Of a stretch of 64,000 nt of DNA, positions 22,342-34,133 are shown in pieces. Position 1 is the stretch's first letter. The number at the start of each line of letters is the position of its first letter. The DNA comes from Porogramme epimiltina. Its lineage: Eukaryota; Basidiomycota; Agaricomycetes; Polyporales; Polyporaceae. Both the position numbers and the translations under genes were made by a program. The notes below the pieces were generated by a model, which was not told the origin of the DNA, searched no databases, and saw nothing but the letters and a program-made list of their open reading frames with translations. Location of the stretch: NCBI GenBank assembly GCA_900155495.1, contig FTLJ01000057.1, positions 26,053 to 90,052 of the forward strand, given 5' to 3'.

Positions 22342-23737
22342 ATGTGGCCCTTCACGCGAAGCTCAAAGTTCAACCCAAGTAGAGATATCCCAGATCTGAC
22401 TGGCAAAGTCGCGATCGTTACAGGCGGAAAGTGAGTCCTGCGTTTTCCATGCCTCGGATATATATCGACGCGCTCCTCGCATTTGTAGCAGAGGGCTGGG
22501 ACTTGCAGTCGTTCAACACCTCGCACGCCGTGGCGCGAAGGTCTACTTGGCGGCGCGAGACGAGCAACGCGCAAAAGCAGCCATCGAGCGGCTCCGTTCC
22601 GAAGGGTTAGGGAAGGGCGAGGTTGAATGGTGGCATCTGGACCTCAGCAAACCTCGGGAGGTGAAGGAGAGTGGAGAGCGGTTTGTTCAGAAAGAGTCTC
22701 GCTTGGACATCCTTGGTGAGCACCCTCGGTTTCCTACAAGACGACGTCGGGCTGACGTGTCCGCCCGCCGTCCCATCAGTGAACAACGCGGGCTTGTGAG
22801 TTTTCGTATCTTTTCGTGTGGGAGAGGAGCAGCACCGAAACTATTGGGGCAGGCTGCGTCGGCCGTACAAGATAGAGTCCGATGGTACGTCTCGAAGCCC
22901 TTTTGTTGCTGCGTCCCGCCTTGCTCAACATCGCTGTAGGAGTGCAGGACGTGATGCTTGTAAAGTGAGTGGGAGATGCGTGAGTTCTGTCATCCAACGC
23001 AGTCCATTGACCGGTGCCACCAGCCACATCGGCCCCTTCATCTTCACTCGCGCACTCCTCCCGCTGCTACGCCGAACCGCGGAAGACCCCACAAATGACG
23101 TCCGAGTAGTCATGGTATGTTAGATCAACAACGTTCCCCTCTCTGCCAGTGATGAACATTCCCTCCTTAGCTTGGGTCAGACTCTATCGCCATGCTCAAG
23201 AAGCGCGAGCTTCATTATAGAAACTTGGAAGATCTCAATCAAGAGTTTCGGGATGCCAAGGAACCGGACCAAATGAGATATGGTAAGACGTCACCACTAC
23301 TTCCCCCTCAGCTGCTGACGTGCAATCTCCCAGCGAACTCAAAACTCGCCAACATTCTGTACGCAAAGGCTTTGCAGAAGCACTTCGATACCGAGGGCGT
23401 CCCGGTCACAGCCATCGCTGCAGACCCCGGCTGGGTGCTTACCGAGGGTGTCCGCGCCGTACCAACCCTCAGTACCCCTATCGGCAAGCTCATCCTCGCC
23501 GTCATCAGCCCCTTTTTCTTCTACGCCCCGCCAGAAGGCGCACATAGCACCGTCTTCGCCGCAGCCTCGTCCGTCGTGCGCGCAGACCGCGAGCAGTTCA
23601 AAGGGGCACTCGTGGTGCACAACAAGGCCCGCGGGGGAGCGGTTGCAGTGCCTCTAGCTCCTCAGGGAGCCAACGCGGAGCTTGCTGCGGAGCTGTGGAA
23701 CACGACGGAGGAAGTGGTGAAGGGTATGGGTCTATAG
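22342..23737 (+). CDS. Short-chain dehydrogenase/reductase, tandem copy 2
   Basis: Same gene structure as copy 1. Starts MWPFTRSSKFNPSRDIPDL; cofactor motif TGGNRGLGL, with Asn instead of Ser after splicing the first intron; then the shared helix AARDEQRAKAAIERLRSEGL, VNNAGL, VNHIGPFIFTRALLPLL and catalytic YANSK. It ends VVKGMGL. Differences from copy 1 are mostly conservative and no stop or frameshift is seen, so both copies look functional. They may have diverged in substrate or expression. Confidence 0.85.
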
Positions 23738-24776
23738 GAGGGTGCAAGCGGAACAACGGACGTCATGCATGGGAGTTTGGGATAGACACTCTTTTCCTTG
23801 TGTGGGATAACGCGGCTGTCTAGACCCTTGCGGGAGCACCTTGAGTATACACACATGGGAGAGTTTGTTCAAGTATGTCCATTGCATGGAGGATCAGACG
23901 TGAATGACTCCAGTAGGTAAGTATGATGATGCCACTAATGTTTGCAGACCCTGATATGGACAGACTTGTAGGCACACAAGGTGCGTGGCGTGCAACTTCA
24001 TCGTATAAGGAGTGGAGACTGATATGCTGGTGGACAGGTTTACTACTTTGCAATCCCGGTTGTCTCGCGGTCAACAGTATCTCAGTACGCCGGCCCGCTC
24101 GACGTTGGGGACATGATCACAGGCAGTCAGGTGCAAAACAGCTCCCGAGAGTACGTCCACCCAACGAACCTAAATTACTGAAATAGTTCACACACACTGA
24201 CATATGCATGTTCACAGGTGGAACAAGCGTGCTCCTCACTTGCATCAGCGGTGTGATCACAGGGGCTTTCTGAAAGCGTCAGAGATAAAACAGGATGCAG
24301 AGCAGATGATCTGCAGGCAAGTACGCCCTAAGTGTTATATTGGTCTAGCTCACATCATCCCCAGGAATATATGCCGATTTTCTCCCAGATTAAGACATGC
24401 CCGCGGAGAGGTACCTGTCATTCTTCACAGGTCCTGTTTTAACTTGCTGCACTAACGCCGTGTTGCAGTCATGAGGATCAGAGGCCGGCAAATGACCTAC
24501 GCGCTCTGAAGATTAGAACAAATGCAGGTTTCCGTTCCCCGCCAACATCGCACACTGCCCCACGGGGCCCGTTCGACCTTCATTCATACCCGTCCGCGTC
24601 GCCTCCCGTTCCTGGTTGTACCCCATGGGGTAACCATCTCGGTGGCAATACCACAACTCGGTTATCATCACTGCCATGTATTGCTCAACATAAAGGATCC
24701 AGGGAAGAACACCAACGACTGGACATCGCCCACGCGACACAACGTCCCCCTCGCCACCCATATCGGCTATTCTACC
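23738..24776. other. Downstream duplicated tract and xylanase promoter
   Basis: Up to about 24513 this is the second copy of the tract that follows SDR copy 1. The remainder is the GH10 promoter; ACATAAAGG near 24689 may serve as a TATA-like element. I found no perfect GGCTAAA (XlnR-type) site in the last 250 bp. Confidence 0.45.
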
Positions 24777-26244
24777 ATGGTCCTCTTCTCACCTATCCTC
24801 GCTCTTTTGAGCTATGTAGTCTCCGCCCAAGCTGCTCCTGCTACAGCAACGGCCGCAGCAGCCCTCCCAACGGCTACCTCGAATGTTGCTGGGCTGCACG
24901 CGCTCGCAAAGCAAGCTGGGAAGCTCTACTTTGGGACTGCGACCGACAACCCCGAGCTCACCGATACCCCCTACGTCAACATTCTCAATAACGTACAAAT
25001 GTTCGGCCAGATCACGGCAGCGAACAGCATGAAATGGGTCCGTTGCACCACGTTCCGATACCCATTGTGCCCTGACCACCTCATGTGCACCCTAGGATGC
25101 GACGGAGCCCTCGCAGGGCGTTTTCACCTTCACACAGGGTGACCAAATCGCGGCCCTTGCGACACCCAAAGGCCGGCTGCTCCGTGGTGGGTTCTCGCCT
25201 CGGCCGCCCGCGTCGATCTGAGCCCCGCTGATTGGCTCGTCACGAGTGCAGGCCACAACTGCGTGTGGCACGAACAGCTCCCGAGCTGGGTCACGTCTGG
25301 GAACTTCAATGCAGCACAGCTGACGTCTATTATTGAGACGCACTGCGGCACCCTCGTGGGGCACTACAAGGGTCAAGTGTGAGTTCGCTTCCTATGTTCG
25401 TCCGCGGAGCCCCTGGCTGACACACCCTGGCCAGTTGTACGTGGCTTTGGTTCACTATCTTGTGCCAAATATGAGTTCTGATGCGGCCGTCCGTGAACGC
25501 AGATAGCTGGGACGTGGTCAATGGTATGTGAATGAGAAACGGAAAGGTATCGGCTATTGAGGATGAACCGGTAGAGCCGTTCAACGATGACGGCACCTTC
25601 GGCAGCAACGTGTTCTTCAACACCCTCGGAGAGAGCTATATCCCCATCGCCCTCAAAGCAGCTAAGGCTGCAGACCCCAACGCGAAGCTCTACATCAACG
25701 ACTTCAACATCGAGGGAACTGGTATGCCGTCAGCACCTCATGCCGCCCCTTCCACATTTTAACGCCATTTTCCCGCAGGCGCCAAGGCAACCGCGCTCAA
25801 GAATCTCATTACGCAGCTCAAGTCACAGGGTGTGCCGATCGACGGCGTCGGACTGCAGTCCCACTTCATCGTGGGCGAGGTGCCGACGACACTGGTGCAG
25901 AACATGCAGGAGTTCGCTGCGCTCGGCGTCGAGATCGCGATCACAGAGCTCGACGTGCGCATGACACTCCCCGAGACCGCCGCGCTGCTTGCCCAGCAGA
26001 AGAAGGACTACCAGACGGTCATCGCTGCCTGCCAGGCGGTGCCGAAGTGCGTGGGCATCACGGTGTGGGACTTCACGGACAAGTTCTCGTGGGTACCTGG
26101 GACGTTTGCAGGCCAAGGCGGGGCATGCCCCTGGGACGAGGTAGGCTGTGCTGCTGTGCGACATTATTGTGCGGTTGCTCATTCTTATTTTTGTAGAATT
26201 TGGTCAGGAAGCCTGCCTTCGATGGCATCGTAGCCGGCTTCTAG
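24777..26244 (+). CDS. Secreted GH10 endo-1,4-beta-xylanase
   Basis: Eight exons: 24777-25037, 25096-25186, 25252-25378, 25435-25436, 25503-25523, 25575-25721, 25779-26140 and 26197-26244. Together they encode 352 residues. A signal peptide ([19 protein letters not shown]) precedes the catalytic domain. Family landmarks are [29 protein letters not shown], the acid/base Glu in SWDVVNEPFNDD, the fold motif [10 protein letters not shown], and the nucleophile Glu in AITELDVRM. It hydrolyses internal xylan bonds outside the cell. No CBM1 cellulose-binding module is present. HYKGQV must join to YSWDVVN; this works only if the dinucleotide TT at 25435-25436 is an exon, flanked by CCAG and GTACGT, with introns of 56 and 66 nt. 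All exon lengths then sum in frame. Two Zn2Cys6 regulators lie 3.7 kb downstream. Confidence 0.93.
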
Positions 26245-26366
26245 TCGATCTGGTCACGTGCTGGCTCGTGATTCGCACATCTTGTACCAGCGCAGTCGCC
26301 TTGGACACTCCCCCCCTCTGCGCGGCTGTACATCGTTTGTTATATGCATATGGAAAGTGTATGCTA

Positions 26367-28461
26367 CTAAAAATCGTGAAAATGCAAATCTAAGGTTTCC
26401 CCAGTAGGGTTGAGTGGGCTCTTCGTGAACGAGATGATGACTAAAGGCCACGTCACAGCTCGTACCCCCACACTCACTTCATGCCCATCGAAAACCTTGG
26501 ACCCGCCGTCCCATAGATCGATATGGTCTTCAGAACATATGTGAAGGGGAGATTCCCCATCCGAGTTGGTGCGATCCACCGCCTTGGTCGTAAACTGGAT
26601 ACTGGCGTAATGAGGACCGGGCCCGGGTCGCCTAGATTGCGCAATGCAACGGCCCAGTGTAAGGCTCATCCACCATGCGGTGGATATTTCCTTGCAAGTG
26701 AGTGTCACTGGTGGATCTCCGTTCCAAGGGGTGGCGACCTCCGTTACTGACGACAATCTCCATTGATGATGGTGTTCCAGGTGAGAAAGTGTAAAGCGCT
26801 TGATATGGAATGGTGATGCAATGTTACTTGTAAGCTGGAATACCGACATGGACGGATGGCCGCGCGATAGCCACGAGTCGCCGCGGTACAACGGTCTCAG
26901 TGATACATATATCCATTGCCACTTGAGGTTTGGTATAGTGTTGCGGAAACATGCTAGGCGGTACAAATACGAGCGATTGAATGATTTACAACTCCCGCAG
27001 TGGTACGAAGGATGTTCAAGAGTTGTGCTTTCTGCCTCAGTGTGTCTGAGGACAATGAAGAGATGGCCCCCTTTATCAAAGCAGGATAGCTCCCCTAGGA
27101 TATATTGAGAGTTTATCCGCTTGGCAGGGATGTACACGTGAACTCCGTGCGCGGTGATCGTGAACTTTGGTACCCTACCGGGGGCTGTATCGTCACTACG
27201 CCAATGAGTAGAAAAAACACGATCCTGTATGAGTAACGCGAGTCAGTAGCAGTCTGCTGGGATACAGAAGAATGCTCACCTTTGAAGACGCGATCCGCGT
27301 TGGGTAAAAAGAGACACCCTCGGAGTATTTGAAGTCTCCCGGTGAGGGTGCAAGGAGATGACTCTCGTACATGCTCGGGGAATCGTTATTGGGCGTAACA
27401 AGGTTGACTGTGTCAAGAATCCTATTCCCCCAAGCAAACAATGATGTGTCGACACATGTCCTCATGATCTCCTCTTGCAGACGATAGAAAGCACTCCGGC
27501 CCTCGCCATATAGCGTCGGCATGTTGACACCAAAAAGACCGAATAGGCAGTACGCCTGATCTTCCACTCGCGTCGTCTCGCGCTCCGAGGCCCAGGACAT
27601 TCGTGCGGCGATGCTCATCTCTGTGACGTCCCTCTGGAAACGTAGAACACTGGCCGGCACGTGCGTGATCCTCTGGAGAGTTTCCGCGAGTTCATACTTG
27701 GTCCCCAAGGGCTCCCAGTCCTGCGACATGAAGACGACTGTCTTCGGAGCTACGAGCTCTTGTAGTGTCCAACCGCGTGAGTACCACCGGCTATGCTCGA
27801 ACTCCCACCCTATCGCGCCTGAAGGAACATCTGCAAGGTAGGCATAGCAAATATCGGAGAGGGAGTAGTATTGAAACATAGAGTTGATCGCCTCCGTGAG
27901 CTCGGCACTGCTCGTCTTGTCGATGCAGCAAGTATCGGACCAGGCCCACCTGTAGCCGTGTTTCTCCGCGAAGATGAGGAAGCTTCGTACTTTGGGAGAC
28001 ACAAGATCACGTGGGTTGATAGGGATGTTTGAGTGCGGTCTACTACGGTCTCCGTTCGACTGAGGTTCGACGTCTGACTCAGCTGTCGATGACCCTTTGT
28101 CACTTCCCTTGCTCTTCGTGGGGCTTTTTGAGTGCTCGGCACTATCCGAATCCGTCAATGGGCTGTCTTCGAGAAGGGAAGTAGCAAGCGGGGGAGGGAC
28201 TCCTGGGAATTGTGTGGTCCACAGCGTCAACATCATTTCTCGCATCTGGTTGGTGTTTGGCAGAGGCTCGGCAGAGCCCTTGGCAAACCGAGCGCGCTCT
28301 ATATTCTCCTTGCATCTTCTCTCGGCATCGCGAACACTTTGAAAGGTATCTTCCTCAGCTGCAGACAGCCAAACGTGCGAGAGGATAGCAAACCCTCCCG
28401 ATACACCTTCCGGAGACACAAAGTACCGGAGTGTTGCCGTTTCCGTGCTCAGTAGCCACAT
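26367..28461 (-). CDS. HET-domain protein (heterokaryon-incompatibility type)
   Basis: Two exons (28461-27280, 27224-26367) with a 55-nt phase-0 intron give 679 residues. It begins MWLLSTETATLRYFVSP and contains the HET landmarks GFAILSHVW, WAWSDTCCIDKTSSAE, YYSLSDICYAYLADV, SRWYSRGWTLQEL and MSWASERETTRVEDQAYCL. A Ser/Lys-rich insertion (about residues 115-150) separates the first two landmarks. HET proteins mediate programmed cell death after fusion of incompatible fungal cells, but most paralogs have unknown roles. The C-terminal ~280 residues are not a repeat domain I recognise. The gene converges on the xylanase with about 120 bp between stop codons. The nearest upstream ATG is the one used; no earlier in-frame ATG. 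Confidence 0.9.
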
Positions 28462-29962
28462 ATGACTAGCTGGGAGACACAATTAGGGTCGATTCTCTCG
28501 AAGATAGATGTGCACACACGAAAGTAGGCTCTGTCCTTAGATGTTTAAAGAAATGTGCTGCGTAGGAATGCTAGATACAGCAACTTGAAGACTGAGTGCT
28601 CGTTATCAGCATGCCATGTACTAACAAGAGGTTGAATGAACTCACTGAGCACCGAGAAATCAAAATTTTCGTTGGAGACGGTATGCAGGAAATAGACTTT
28701 GGCGACCCGAAGCTATCGGGGGTGGACTGGAAAGAGGGGGAAGCTCAAGGGAACGCCTTATAAACACCGGTCCCAAGGTTATGATTCACGCCTGAACCTT
28801 GTAAGATGGCGCATCATTGGCGCACCACAATTTTTTTCGGTGAGTGCGCAGACGTATAACCTATTGTATATGCGCGCGGCCCAGCGCACCTCATTTCTAA
28901 GAATGACGTGCCTGCCAGCTTAAACTTTTGTGTGGCCTGAGAAATGCGCGCAGCAGCTAGGACGTAAGTGCCTCACAGAACTATTTCTTTGAAGTTCTCA
29001 GAGACATGTTGGCAAAAGAGATATCAGTATCGGTCCGTGTCGAACTCGACGCATTTGGTACATCACTGAGAGCTGGGCATTATTGATTTTTGAGACCGTG
29101 ACGTTAGTGAACAGCTGACAATGGCAGTACAAACATCTCGCCTCACGAAAGGGATATGGCTTGGGCCGGATTGTGCGTACCCGGAGTTTCGGGTGGGGCT
29201 GGATGCGAGACGGTAGGAATGGCCGGAGTTCAGGACAACCAACGGCGAATGTCAACATGAACAACGTGATGGTCACGTGACTTCAAGTCATTCACGATTC
29301 ACTATATCCTTCAGTACACTTGATTGTGCACAGTGACCCCCCGGACATATGGGGCTCACCATGAAGATATAGATAGGACCCAGCTTCGTGCCTGCTCTTT
29401 CCAAATTTACCTGTCATTGACCAATCTAGACGCTGTTCGATATAGTATGACGTCACTCCGAACATTCGTCATGTCTGAGTCTTGCCAGGTGTGAAGTCCA
29501 TCTTATACTTTTTGTACACTGGACCCATAGGTTCAATTCGCTAATGTTGACTGTTTGAGTGCTAGAAATGAATGTTCAAGACCTACGCCCGGGTGCGAAC
29601 GGAATTAACGCAGTGCGCGGGCAGTGTCTGCCGACGAGTTGCCGAAGGCGCGCGTCGCAGCGGCGGCAGCGCCGAAAGCCCTTCTGCGTGCGCAGCGGTG
29701 CGAGCGCCGAGCGCCCGCTGAGACGACCCTCCGACTCGGAAATGGCTGCCTCTTACACCCTTCGTCTTGTCTCTCCTCTCCTATCGTCTTTCGACCTCCA
29801 AAAGTCTGCACCTCACGTGGCGAAGATCACGCCTGGCCCCTCTAACAAATACCATCGACCCCTATCTTGTATACCCCTCGGAATCCATACCCCCCGGCCC
29901 AAGAAACATAGAAAGCCCTCTACTGCGGACGACGCGCAGCTTCACAGGAAGTCAGACTCACC
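28462..29962. other. Intergenic region
   Basis: About 1.5 kb between the divergently oriented HET gene and the first Zn2Cys6 gene. From about 29559 one plus-strand frame stays open into the Zn2Cys6 gene, but it runs through that gene's introns in the wrong frame and has a basic, biased composition. No gene recognised. Confidence 0.5.
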
Positions 29963-32900
29963 ATGTCATCTCCTGAGGATGCCTCTCCTCCCGCAGCATC
30001 GGATGAGCTCAAGAAGAAGAAGAAACAAAGAGCCTGTGACTTTTGCCGAAGGAAGAAAAGTGCGCACCTTTGCTCTACTCCTAAATCTACTATTACACAG
30101 AGTTCTGACGGAAAATATACAGTACGATGTAAGCTTTTGCTTCACGACCTTCCGGCCGTCTCTGCAACTCAAGGGCGACAACTTGAATAGGCGACGGTGC
30201 GGAGATGCCAGATCACAGGTGCACAAGGTGTATAGGGCAGGGGATCGAGTGCACTTACGAGCCTATCAATGTACGTCACCTGCTGCTTCCTCGTCGACAT
30301 CTTTCTCATGCGCAGCAGACCCGACCTCCGAGCAAGAGGTGAGCCGCACGACAGTTTCGACACAACCTATCCTTACCGCCTCGACCAGCTATGTCCAGAT
30401 CCTGGAGAATCGCTTGCAGAATATGGAGAGGTTGTTTACTCAGGTGTGTCGCCCTCTTTCTCTTGTGTCGACTCATGTTCACCCCACGGTTGGACTGTGA
30501 AGCTCCACCCCAATGCCCAGTTGCCAAAAGACTTCGACGGCGTGATTGAAGCCAATCGCCTCCGAGTGGCATCAGATACCCTCCAACCCTCCTCATCCTG
30601 TTCCCCAATCTCGTCTGCTGCGGGCACTGTGTCCCCAGCTCCACCAGATGCCCCCACTTCGGCAGATTCCGAAGAGCTTGACCCCAGCGACGACGAACGG
30701 GAGGCGAAGGCGAATGTCCTCCGAAACTTCCGGCGGATACCAGTTCCCCACCATGGTCACTTTAGGTGGCACGGCAAGTCGAGCAATCTCATGTTCCTCC
30801 AGACTGTACTTGACCTGAAGGACCGTGCCGCCGGCATTGAACGCCCACGCAGCGCCGACCCCGTATTCCCCCCTTTCCTCGCACCTCGGGCTCCGCCTAG
30901 CGTAGAGAGCAATGTGAGTCGATGCTCTAATCAGGCATCCGGAATATCCGCTGATGGGGCCCTCTCCTGCAGTGGCTTACTCGCGCGATGACTTCAGACG
31001 AAACGCCGTATGACAATTTTCCTGCACGAGAACTCATCGACCACCTTGCCGACAAGTACTTCGAGAACATGAACAACTATTTGCCACTCCTTCACCGGCC
31101 AACATTCAACAGGGGTCTCAACGATGGCCTCCATTTCCGTGACCGACCGTTTGGCGCCATCGTCTTCCTCGTATGTGCAAACGGCAGCCGCTGGTCCAGC
31201 GATTCTAGGATACCAGACGACGGCAGGTTCCCAGGATGGACTTGGTTCCAGAAGGTGGAGCATACGCGGTGGATGGTCTTGGAACGCCCCAAGCTGGAGG
31301 ACTTGCAGACTTGTGCGGTGCGTGGTGCTTTCTTACGATATTCAGCGAAATTATTGACAAGCAGATCTAGCTCATGGCGACATATCTGGCGTGTACGAAC
31401 GTCCCCCAAGGTAGTTGGACGATCATCGGTCTCGGAATCCGCATGGCGCAGGATATAGGCATACATCGTAAGAAGATGTACAGTGCAAAACCTACAGTCA
31501 ACGACGAGCTATGGAAACGCGTCTTCTGGTACGTAGTTCGTTGCCTTCCCCTCGGCTCCACGTCCTTAGTTTGTTGTCGATGTAGGATTCTGGTTACTTT
31601 GGATCGCATGGGGAGCATCGGTCTTGGCCGTCCTTGTGCGATCCACGACGAAGAGTGAGTTGCTTCTAGACGTCTATTGATGCGCTACGACGACTCATCC
31701 GTGTCTTATTAGCTTCGATCTCGACCCCATGTTGGAGGTTGACGACGAGTACTGGGAGAACGATGACCCTGACCTGGCGTTTAAGCAACCAGAAGGGAAG
31801 CCGTCGAGCATTTCGTTCGTGAACTGCTTCATACAGCTGCAGAAGGTCCTCACCTTTGCCTCACGAACGATAGTAAGTAGTCTACGCAATACTACTTGGT
31901 CAGCCATCTGACGTTGTGTACCAGTACTCCATCAACAAGTCGAAGCTTAGCCATGGGTTTGTCGGTCCCGAATGGGAGCAGCGTATCGTGGCGGAGCTCG
32001 ATTCAGCCCTCAACAAATGGATCGACACCGTTCCTGATCATTGTCAGTCCACTATTCATTCTATCGCAACGCTGCCCCCTCAACTCTCGTGTTACAGTGA
32101 AATGGGACCCCGACCGCCAACACAAGCTGTTCATGAACCAGTCTGCATCCCTCTACGCCAACTACTACCTCGCACAAGTTTGCGTCCACCGGCCGTTCAT
32201 TCCCTCCCCCCGCAAGCCATCCCGCCTGCCCTTCCCGTCGCTCACGATTTGCACAAACGCGGCGCGTTCTTGTACACACGTGCTTGACGTGCAGTTCCAG
32301 AAGACCGGGGACTCGATCCTCCTCAACCGCGTATGCTGTCTCTCCGTCTGATGTGCCTGTCCCTGCCTGTCTGACTGCCGGATGCCTATAGCTTCCGCTG
32401 TTTACTGCCGGCCTCGTGCTCCTGTTGAACATGTGGGGTAGCAAGAAGTCGGGGCTGCCGGCGTCGGACCCTAACATCAGCGACGTACGGAAGTGCATGC
32501 ACATTCTCAAGGGGATGGAGAAGTAGTGCGTTCATCTTCTACCGCGCTATGGGGGCTGTTTGTTGACGTGCTATTTTTAGCACCTACTCTGCGGGCAGGT
32601 TATGGTGCGTTCATCCGTCAATCTGCTGCTAGATCTTCTGATCGACCTCAATTTTGCGACTCTAGGGATGTCTTACAAGCATTGGTCTCGATGGGCGAGT
32701 TCCCGGTCGAGGCTACACAAGACGTGGCCTCCCTGGTGGCCAATATCGCCATCCGCGAGCATGGGACCTCGGTGAACATGTCCACCGCTGGACTTTCTCC
32801 ACTGTATAGTGCCAATGATGCCCTTGAACCGACTCCCGCAGCCTCGTCCTCAGGTATCGCAGAGGCTCGAGCTCCCCAGCCCCAACCCACTCTCAACGGT

Positions 32901-33689
32901 CCTAACGGCATCGGCGATATGAGTTCCTCGGACATGCAGGTCGAGTCCCCGTTTGTGCTCCCGATACACACCGCGGAGCTCGGACGGATGTCATTCTACC
33001 AGGGCCTCAACCCAGAGTTCACCGTCACCCCTCCCCAACAGCAACCCCCAGCCCAGACCCAAGCCCAGGATCAAACCCAAGCGCAACACGCGTTCTTCCA
33101 GAGCGCACAGGGTCCAACCGGCCTGGCGACGTCGCAGTTTTCCCCGCTGAACTACGTCAGTGGCGCACACGCAGGGCAAACTGCAGGCACGGGCGTCGAC
33201 AATTCCCAGTTCTCGGCGCGCCTGACGGAGTACAGCGAGCTGCTTTCCGCGCTGAACGCAGCGCCCATGCCGCACGCGCAGGCACAGGCGCCGGCTGGGC
33301 CGTTCGCGATGCCTGGGTTTGGCATGGGCGCTGGCATGGGTAATGGGGACGCGGAGGCGGCGGCGATGGCTGCGCTTGCGGCGGCCGCGGCGGGGAGCTT
33401 GGGGGGTGGCGCGGGCCCCAGCGGAGGAATGGGTGGGGATGGGGATGTGCCGATGATGTCAGCGGAGAGCTTCGCGTTCCCGGACGGCACGATGGAGATG
33501 TGGTCTTCGGCGCCGACGTCGTTCGAGTGAGTCCCTTTTTCTCCTTCTGTTGCTGCTTCGGCCCGCATGAGGAGGATGGATTACTGAATGTGGTTTCCTT
33601 TTACGTCTAGGTGGAACGATTGGGGTGCATACTTGGGGAGCATGAGCGGAATGAACAACCCGTTCACGTCACCTCCCGGAAGCCTCTAG
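29963..33689 (+). CDS. Zn2Cys6 (Gal4-type) transcription factor, copy A
   Basis: About 1,000 residues over at least 13 exons. The binuclear zinc cluster reads ACDFCRRKKIRCDG...DHRCTRCIGQGIECTYEP, with all six Cys. It is followed by a coiled-coil linker (YVQILENRLQNMERLFTQ) and the fungal-specific regulatory domain (YLPLLHRPTFNRGL, FLVCANGSRW, DIGIHRKKMY, LGRPCAIHDED, LNKWIDTVPDH). The C-terminus is Gln/Pro- then Gly/Ala-rich and ends WNDWGAYLGSM...PPGSL. IRC in the cluster is encoded by a 6-nt exon (30123-30128, TACGAT) between introns of 63 and 62 nt. A nuclear DNA-binding regulator; target unknown. Start is the ATG in TCACCATGTCATC. Its paralog follows at 34134 on the same strand. Confidence 0.9.
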
Positions 33690-34133
33690 TAGATCGTTGG
33701 TCGTTCACTTCCGGGTGTGTGAACGTGAGCATTCCCGAGCCTAGTGATATACGGCCATGACAGCGAGCTGTCATGTATAGTTTCGCGTTGAGATGCTTGA
33801 CTACCATATTGTACATTTAGTTACGGATGCTGTATGTACCATAGGATATATTGAAACCCTTTCCTTGCGTTGAGCTGTCTTAGCCCAACTTTGTACAATG
33901 TTGCGCTCTCAAAGAGGGTGAGAGAGACTCGACGAGGGTTCGAACCTGGTACTCCTGATTTGCCTCCGGGTTGCCGGCACCGAGGACGCCGACGTGCCGC
34001 GTAACACGTGGGATGACCGGAGCGCCGCAGCAGTCTCGGTATTCTTCCCCGAACAAGGAGTCAAAAGTACTACGAGGTCGAAGGTATAAGATCGCCTTGC
34101 TTTCGTTCCTTGGCCCCCCTACATCTCCTCGCG
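33690..34133. other. Spacer between the Zn2Cys6 paralogs
   Basis: 444 bp with no gene. A GGGTTCGAACC string near 33934 resembles a tRNA B box, but no tRNA fold surrounds it. Confidence 0.5.

Larger units (their letters stand above)
19365..24513. repeat. Tandem duplication of ~2.7 kb containing an SDR gene
   Basis: Unit 1 is about 19365-21800 and unit 2 about 22015-24513. The SDR start codons are offset by 2686 bp and the right-hand ends by about 2713 bp. Similarity covers promoter, all exons, several introns and about 750 bp downstream, ending after GGCAAATGACCTACGC(A/G)CTCTGA in both. The coding exons are best conserved. The downstream tract has scattered indels, so the duplication is not very recent. 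Confidence 0.85.

Noticed and set aside
29559..30500. 313-codon plus-strand open frame
   Set aside because: It runs through the introns and microexon of the Zn2Cys6 gene in a different frame and has biased Arg/Pro composition.
33925..33950. tRNA-like B box GGGTTCGAACC
   Set aside because: No matching T stem, A box, anticodon arm or acceptor stem could be formed on either strand.
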